Assembly (NCBI GenBank): GCA_025454125.1
Contig: JALOPA010000049.1
Coordinates: 1 to 8,521 of the forward strand
Length of the DNA stretch: 8,521 nucleotides
Direction of reading: 5' to 3'
Origin: Thermodesulfobacteriota bacterium
GTDB taxonomy: Bacteria; Desulfobacterota; DSM-4660; Desulfatiglandales; HGW-15
In this document: one piece after another, positions 5,177 through 8,521 of the stretch
Position numbering within the stretch: position 1 is the first letter of the stretch
Layout of the letters: each line of letters opens with the position of its first letter
Notes under the pieces: model-generated
The model's database searches: none
Seen by the model: the letters and a program-made list of their open reading frames with translations, nothing else
What the model was told of the DNA's origin: nothing
Made by a program: the position numbers and the translations under genes

Positions 5177-6200
5177 CAACCCGGGCGAGAGAATCCGGAA
5201 GAGCATTCACCAGGTCCTTCAGCCCGGAGAGGTTCTTGTCCCGGACTTCATCGAGCAGGTGTCTCAAAGATAACAAGGCGGCGGGGATGTACTCCTCGAA
5301 ATACGTCTTTCCTCGAACCTTGGTGAGAAAAGCGAAAGCCCCCAGAATCTGGAGATTCCTCTGGATCGCGAGGTAGGGGAAGGATTTTTCGAAGGAAGCC
5401 GCGCGGGTCGGAAGATGGCGTTTGAGGAGTTGAAAATATTCGTCGAAGATCTCCTCCTGTTCTCTGGTGGACAGGCGGGTGTAAGGGTCAATCAGCAGGG
5501 AAGCCAAATCATAGGCTAAAGGCCCGAGCCGACCGCCCTGCCAGTCGAGGATTCCGATTTTCTGGCCCCGGATCATGATGTTTCTGGACTGGAAGTCGCG
5601 GTGAAGGAAAAAGGGATTCTCTGCTTTGCCCGCTTCACCGATGAGGTGCTCGAAGCTGGCCTCCAGTTCAGGCCCCTCTTCCCTCATTCCGAGGTACGTT
5701 CCCAGAAACGCTTCCTTGAAGTAGTCCACTTCGTAGCGTCGCATGACCCGGCGGTCGTAGGTCCTGGTCTGGCAGGTCCACGAGGTGTCAAATCCCTCTG
5801 AGCCCCTGGTTTGCTGCTGAAAAAGAATCTCCACCACAGGCTCATAGAGCTGAATTCTGTCTTTTGCCCCCTCGCAGGCGATCTGGAGGCTGACATCGCC
5901 GAAGTCCTCCATCACAAACCACCCCTTGTCCAGGTCAAAGCGAAAGATCTCAGGCAGAGGCAGCCCTTTGTTTCGAAGGTGTTTCCCGATGTGCACGTAA
6001 GCGGCATTTTCCCGTATCGAGAAATCATCCATGGGAGAGTTTTCCATGGCAATGCAGGACCCACACGATTCGGGATCACCGACTCTCCAGAAAATCCTCT
6101 TGGAGCCGTCTCCGGCGATGGGGCTGAACGACCCGGGCCTCCCCAGGAACTCACGAACAAACTCAGCCAACCCCTCAGCCGGCGCCTTCAAATCGGCCAT
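5169..6200 (-). CDS. AmgK-like phosphotransferase (APH fold, COG3178)
   Basis: Predicted 343-residue protein with the aminoglycoside-phosphotransferase/choline-kinase fold. Visible elements: a glycine-rich loop GDGSKRIFWRVG (30-41); IAMENSP (50-56), where classical kinases have the AxK lysine and COG3178 proteins have an MDAPP-like sequence; the hinge FVMEDFGDVSL (95-105); the catalytic loop HRDFQSRNIM (200-209) with Asp202 and Asn207; and the metal-binding Asp219 in ILDWQGGRLGPLAYDLASLL (217-236). This pattern resembles AmgK, the anomeric N-acetylmuramate/N-acetylglucosamine kinase of cell-wall recycling, more than antibiotic kinases. No MurU-type nucleotidyltransferase partner is adjacent, so the substrate is uncertain. 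The frame is open to 6254, but the ATG at 6200 follows AGGGAAGGAA and fits the family N-terminus. It converges on the DsrE2-like gene with an 8-bp overlap and no visible terminator between them. Confidence 0.88.
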   Translation of the reverse strand: MADLKAPAEGLAEFVREFLGRPGSFSPIAGDGSKRIFWRVGDPESCGSCIAMENSPMDDFSIRENAAYVHIGKHLRNKGLPLPEIFRFDLDKGWFVMEDFGDVSLQIACEGAKDRIQLYEPVVEILFQQQTRGSEGFDTSWTCQTRTYDRRVMRRYEVDYFKEAFLGTYLGMREEGPELEASFEHLIGEAGKAENPFFLHRDFQSRNIMIRGQKIGILDWQGGRLGPLAYDLASLLIDPYTRLSTREQEEIFDEYFQLLKRHLPTRAASFEKSFPYLAIQRNLQILGAFAFLTKVRGKTYFEEYIPAALLSLRHLLDEVRDKNLSGLKDLVNALPDSLARVAK

Positions 6201-6334
6201 TTCCTTCCCTGCCCTACCCGAGTTCAATTGGACTGAACAGAATCTTGAAAACATAATCTACCACATTTAGGGCCAAAGTGGTAACCTCTGCCAAAATCCA
6301 AGCGTGGCCGTCTTTCAGGAAACCTCCTTTTTGT

Positions 6335-6419
6335 GTCATTCCGGCAAAGGCCGGAATCCAGAGGCACCAAGGACTTCTGGACCCCGGCTCTTGTCCTCAG
6401 GCGGGTTCGCCGGGATGAC
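6335..6419. repeat. 85-bp dispersed-type inverted repeat (GTCATTCCGGC ends)
   Basis: GTCATTCCGGC (6335-6345) and GCCGGGATGAC (6409-6419) are terminal inverted repeats with one mismatch. Internal pairing includes CCGGC/GCCGG around AAAG at the left end and TCCAG (6357-6361) with CTGGA (6377-6381). It lies in the 272-bp divergent spacer between the AmgK-like gene and the DUF1786 gene, ending 53 bp before the latter's start. Elements with GTCATTCC...GGAATCCAG ends are, from memory, common short intergenic repeats in many bacteria. It differs in sequence from the repeat at 249-330. In the rest of 6201-6472 I could not support a clear promoter; an imperfect CCAC...GTGG dyad lies at 6261-6281. Confidence 0.7.
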
Positions 6420-6472
6420 GGCGTGGAGAATGCGGCTGGACCACCACACTCGGCTCAAGGAGAGCTGGATCG

Positions 6473-7549
6473 ATGAGCAAGTTCCTGTTGCTGGATGTCG
6501 GGGCCGGGACCCTGGACATCCTTTACTATGACGATGAAGCAGGGCTTCACTACAAAGCGGTTGTCAAATCCCCGGTCCGGACTGTGGCGGAACAAGCGCA
6601 GCGCTTGAAGGGGAACCTTCTGGTGCGCGGCACGGAAATGGGGGGAGGGCCTGTCTCGGAAATCCTGACTGCACGGGCCAAGAGCTCCCAGGTGCTCATG
6701 ACGCCCTCTGCGGCTTTGACCCTTCATCACCACCTCGAAAGAGTGAGGGCCTCTGGAATCCAGGTGATCGATGAAGCCGAGGCGGCTTCGCTTTGGGCCA
6801 CCGGCCGTTACAGCACCCTCACCCTCGGCGATCTGGAGATCCCCCGACTGCGGAGTCTTGTGGAAGCCTTCGGTGTGCCCTTTTCCTTCGACGTTGTGGG
6901 TGTTTGCGCTCAAGACCACGGCAGGCCTCCCCATGGCGTGTCCCATCTCGACTTCCGCCACAGCTTCTTCAAATCGAAGCTGGACAGGGATCCTTTTCCT
7001 CATGCCCTCCTCTACAGCAGAGAAGAAATTCCTCCGCCTCTTAACCGACTCAGGGCCATCGCAGAAAGCGCCACCCAACTCCCCGGCCGCGAAATCTACG
7101 TCATGGACAGCGGCATGGCCGCCATTCTCGGCGGGACGCTCGACCCTCAGATCCGTTCCAACGAGAGAATCCTTGTGCTGGATCTTGCCACCTCCCACAC
7201 CCTGGGGGCTGCTCTGGAGCATGGGGAAATCGCCGGGTTTTTCGAGTATCACACGCGCGATATCACCCTGCACAGACTGGAATCCCTTGTCCGAGAGCTT
7301 GCCGAGGGACAGCTGGCCCATGAAAGCATTCTGCAGCAAGGCGGCCATGGAGCTTACGTGCGCAAGGGGTTGGGTTTTGACCGAATTGAAACCATCGTGG
7401 CCACAGGCCCGAAACGCGGCCTCGTTGAAAACAGCCGCCTGCCCATTCGGCCCGGCACTCCCCTCGGCGACCACATGATGACAGGCACGGCAGGGCTGCT
7501 GGAAGCCATCCGCCGAAGAAAGCGCTTGGATACGATCCCGATCTGGTGA
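6473..7549 (+). CDS. DUF1786 (COG4012) ASKHA-like protein of unknown function
   Basis: A 358-residue protein of the DUF1786 family, which some databases label 'pyruvate formate-lyase activating enzyme-like' without real evidence. It has no CxxxCxxC radical-SAM motif, so that label should not be trusted. KFLLLDVGAGTLDILYYD (3-20) resembles the phosphate-1 loop, and RILVLDLATSHTLGAALEHG (232-251) the phosphate-2 loop, of ASKHA ATPases (actin, hexokinase, Hsp70 and BcrAD-type activators); IVATGPKRG (308-316) resembles the adenosine loop. Other conserved-looking patches are GTEMGGGP (53-60), DEAEAASLW (100-108) and DHMMTGTAG (333-341). An ATP-using activator or regulator in the cytoplasm is a plausible inference; partner and substrate are unknown. 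The ATG follows AAGGAGAG at a rather long spacing of about 10 nt. The gene stands alone, divergent from the AmgK-like gene. Confidence 0.82.
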   Translation: MSKFLLLDVGAGTLDILYYDDEAGLHYKAVVKSPVRTVAEQAQRLKGNLLVRGTEMGGGPVSEILTARAKSSQVLMTPSAALTLHHHLERVRASGIQVIDEAEAASLWATGRYSTLTLGDLEIPRLRSLVEAFGVPFSFDVVGVCAQDHGRPPHGVSHLDFRHSFFKSKLDRDPFPHALLYSREEIPPPLNRLRAIAESATQLPGREIYVMDSGMAAILGGTLDPQIRSNERILVLDLATSHTLGAALEHGEIAGFFEYHTRDITLHRLESLVRELAEGQLAHESILQQGGHGAYVRKGLGFDRIETIVATGPKRGLVENSRLPIRPGTPLGDHMMTGTAGLLEAIRRRKRLDTIPIW

Positions 7550-7590
7550 AGCTTCCCGCGCGGGTGCGCGACGCATTAGAGGAAACGCCC

Positions 7591-7631
7591 GGCGGAACTC
7601 CGCCGAAGCCACCCGGCTTCGCCCTTCGGGC
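7591..7631. repeat. Three contiguous GC-rich hairpins after the DUF1786 gene
   Basis: Three perfect small inverted repeats lie end to end with no gap: GGCGG-AACT-CCGCC (7591-7604), GAAGCC-ACCC-GGCTTC (7605-7620) and GCCC-TTC-GGGC (7621-7631). They begin 41 bp after the DUF1786 stop. No T-run follows closely, so this is not a classical intrinsic terminator. It may be a REP-like element, an mRNA 3'-end stabiliser or a Rho-dependent end. The rest of 7550-7800 shows only a candidate promoter before the next gene. Confidence 0.5.
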
Positions 7632-7730
7632 TGCGCCGCGGTCGCCTCTCGCCATTCCTCCCGGTGCAGGAGCACGCGGCATCCTGGCGAAGGCGAGGGA
7701 AGGGAAAGGATTTTTCACAATACAAAAGAT

Positions 7731-7759
7731 TTGCCATTGTTTTCAAGAGCGGGTAAAAG
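7731..7759 (+). promoter_or_regulatory. Candidate sigma70-like promoter of the zinc-ribbon gene
   Basis: TTGCCA (7731-7736, 5/6) and TAAAAG (7754-7759, 4/6) are separated by exactly 17 bp in a locally AT-richer stretch. A start near 7766 would give a leader of about 35 nt to the ATG at 7801. Confidence 0.4.
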
Positions 7760-7800
7760 ACGAGATCACACCATGACAGGAGTATTCAGGGAGGCGAGCG

Positions 7801-8037
7801 ATGGAGGTGTCTCACGACTATTTTCTTTGTGACGGATGCCAGAACAAGAACTTCACACGAATCCACAGTTTTTCCATTCGATTCTACGGCGTCAACTTCT
7901 CGGACGATCTCATCTATGACAAGCTGACCGATGAACTGTTTCAGTGCACCCAGTGCGGCAAAACCTTCACGAAAGAGCAGATCGAGGATGTTCTGGCAGA
8001 GTTCAAAAAAAAGAGAAGAGGCGAGACCGAGGAGTGA
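7801..8037 (+). CDS. Small four-cysteine zinc-ribbon protein, function unknown
   Basis: A 78-residue protein with two CxxC knuckles, CDGC (Cys10, Cys13) and CTQC (Cys49, Cys52), separated by 35 residues that look like a beta-rich segment (SFSIRFYGVNFSDDLIYD, 23-40). This is the layout of a single zinc ribbon. The tail (56-78) is a charged amphipathic helix, KEQIEDVLAEFKKKRRGETEE, that could bind RNA, DNA or a protein. GGGAGG lies 6 nt before the ATG, a good ribosome site, and the candidate promoter and terminator on either side indicate an independent unit. I do not recognise a named family. Translation-, transcription- or repair-associated adaptors of this type are common; no function can be assigned. 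Confidence 0.75.
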   Translation: MEVSHDYFLCDGCQNKNFTRIHSFSIRFYGVNFSDDLIYDKLTDELFQCTQCGKTFTKEQIEDVLAEFKKKRRGETEE

Positions 8038-8070
8038 TCCCTCGGCGTCAACCTCTTCTGCAAAAGCTCA

Positions 8071-8100
8071 ACCCTGTCTCGGACCCCGGTCGGGCAGGGT
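8071..8100. terminator. Bidirectional-type terminator hairpin between convergent genes
   Basis: ACCCTGTCT (8071-8079) pairs with GGGCAGGGT (8092-8100), 9 bp including two G-U pairs, with an inner GACC/GGTC pairing. On the plus strand five T's follow at 8109-8113; on the minus strand four T's follow about 7 nt from the stem. It lies between the convergent ends of the zinc-ribbon and FHA genes. T-runs are not immediately adjacent, so strength is uncertain. Confidence 0.5.
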
Positions 8101-8103
8101 CTG

Positions 8104-8521
8104 TCACGCGTTTTTCACTTCCTTCTGATAGAACTGGAACTTGTACGACCCGATTTCTATGGTGTCAAAATCGTTTAGCTGAACACTGTCCTTGACCACC
8201 GACCCGTTCACTTTCAGCTTCGTCATTCCGCCCGCAAAGCTGATGGCATAGCCCGCGGGCCTTCGGCTGATGGTCGCCGCCGTCGCCCCCATGAGGAGAC
8301 CCGACAGTTTGATTTCAGAGGTGTCGGCTTTGCCGATCTTGGTCAGCTTTTTCGACAGCTCGATTTCCCCAAGACCCGAATCATCGATGAAACTGATCAC
8401 CCCAACCTTCTCCGGGATCTTGGCGGTCGAGGGCGCTACTTTTTGTTTGGCGAGCAGTTCTCTCTGTTTGGCCGTGTCCAGCAGCATGGTCTTGTCCAGC
8501 GGCATTTTCTTGTCTTTCCCC
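8104..8521 (-). CDS. FHA-domain protein, C-terminal part (N-terminus beyond window)
   Basis: The frame is open from the stop at 8104 to the window edge. An ATG at 8505 would give 133 residues, but the preceding codons (GKDKK) stay open and no well-spaced ribosome site is visible, so I read this as the end of a larger protein. Numbered from that ATG: a linker with DKTMLLDTAK (4-13), then an FHA-like beta sandwich at 34-128 with ELSKKLTKIGKADTSEIKLS (49-68), TAATISRRPAGYAI (75-88), LKVNGSVV (97-104) and DFDTIEIGSYKFQFY (112-126). FHA domains read phosphothreonine. Here the usual GR is GK (Gly58-Lys59) and the SxxH motif is missing, while Asn100-Gly101 is kept, so phospho-binding may be altered. 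It converges on the zinc-ribbon gene. Confidence 0.75.
   Translation of the reverse strand, partial: GKDKKMPLDKTMLLDTAKQRELLAKQKVAPSTAKIPEKVGVISFIDDSGLGEIELSKKLTKIGKADTSEIKLSGLLMGATAATISRRPAGYAISFAGGMTKLKVNGSVVKDSVQLNDFDTIEIGSYKFQFYQKEVKNA

Noticed and set aside
4709..5206. 165-codon minus-strand frame opposite the DsrE2-like gene
   Set aside because: Shadow of the real gene; histidine- and glycine-rich translation without family features.
6261..6281. CCAC...GTGG imperfect dyad upstream of the AmgK-like gene as an operator
   Set aside because: Only short arms with a bulge, no matching promoter boxes of good quality and no regulator gene nearby.
6455..7675. 406-codon open frame on the minus strand opposite the DUF1786 gene
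   Set aside because: It is an antisense shadow: its start lacks a good ribosome site, its composition is atypical and no domain is recognisable, whereas the plus-strand frame shows clear family motifs.
7546..7776. 76-codon frame starting with GTG at the DUF1786 stop
   Set aside because: No ribosome site precedes the GTG, it runs straight through the three GC-rich hairpins, and the proline- and alanine-rich product looks like translated non-coding repeat.

Overview
The window (about 8.5 kb, GC-rich genes with a few sharply AT-rich promoter regions) looks like an ordinary chromosomal stretch of a bacterium rather than a phage, plasmid or genomic island. Gene content points loosely to Desulfobacterota or a similar anaerobic, sulfur-metabolising lineage: a DsrE2-type sulfur-trafficking protein under an ArsR regulator, a DUF1786 protein, and an FHA protein with a degenerate core. 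This assignment is inferred from recall of families and was not tested. No tRNA, rRNA, CRISPR array, transposase or integrase is visible.

Layout. (1) Positions 1-2425, minus strand: the N-terminus of an NADPH-dependent FMN reductase/flavodoxin-like protein (cut by the window edge), a 242-bp gap holding an 82-bp inverted repeat, then a coupled pair transcribed right to left: a prolidase-type metal-dependent amidohydrolase followed by a membrane-anchored alpha/beta hydrolase. The two overlap by 4 nt (TTGA). (2) 2426-2514 is an AT-rich divergent promoter region; 2515-3039 (plus) is a stand-alone HNH-type nuclease followed by a clear intrinsic terminator. (3) 3139-4149, minus: a two-gene operon, an isochorismatase-like cysteine hydrolase then a HIT-family protein, with its own sigma70-like promoter. 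(4) 4150-4378 is a dense regulatory region between the divergent operons. (5) 4379-5176, plus: an ArsR repressor and a DsrE2-like protein. (6) 5169-6200, minus: an AmgK-like (COG3178) phosphotransferase overlapping the DsrE2 gene tail to tail by 8 bp. (7) 6201-6472: divergent spacer containing a second, different dispersed inverted repeat. (8) 6473-7549, plus: a DUF1786 ASKHA-fold protein of unknown function. (9) 7550-7800: spacer with three back-to-back GC-rich hairpins and a likely promoter. (10) 7801-8037, plus: a small four-cysteine zinc-ribbon protein. (11) A bidirectional-looking terminator. (12) 8104-8521, minus: the C-terminal part of an FHA-domain protein running off the window.

The best-supported regulatory unit is arsR-dsrE2. 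A TTGACA/TATAAT promoter with 16-bp spacing is covered by a 13-2-13 palindrome with one mismatch, which matches the 12-2-12 operator layout known for ArsR/SmtB proteins. The regulator has no alpha-3 CxC metal site, only two cysteines at its C-terminus, so a sulfur or redox input is at least as plausible as a metal. On the opposite strand, the same region carries an intrinsic terminator with no annotated gene feeding it, suggesting a short divergent transcript. I found no convincing new multi-gene system. The uncharacterised items most worth following are the arsR-dsrE2 control region, the DUF1786 protein and the small zinc ribbon.
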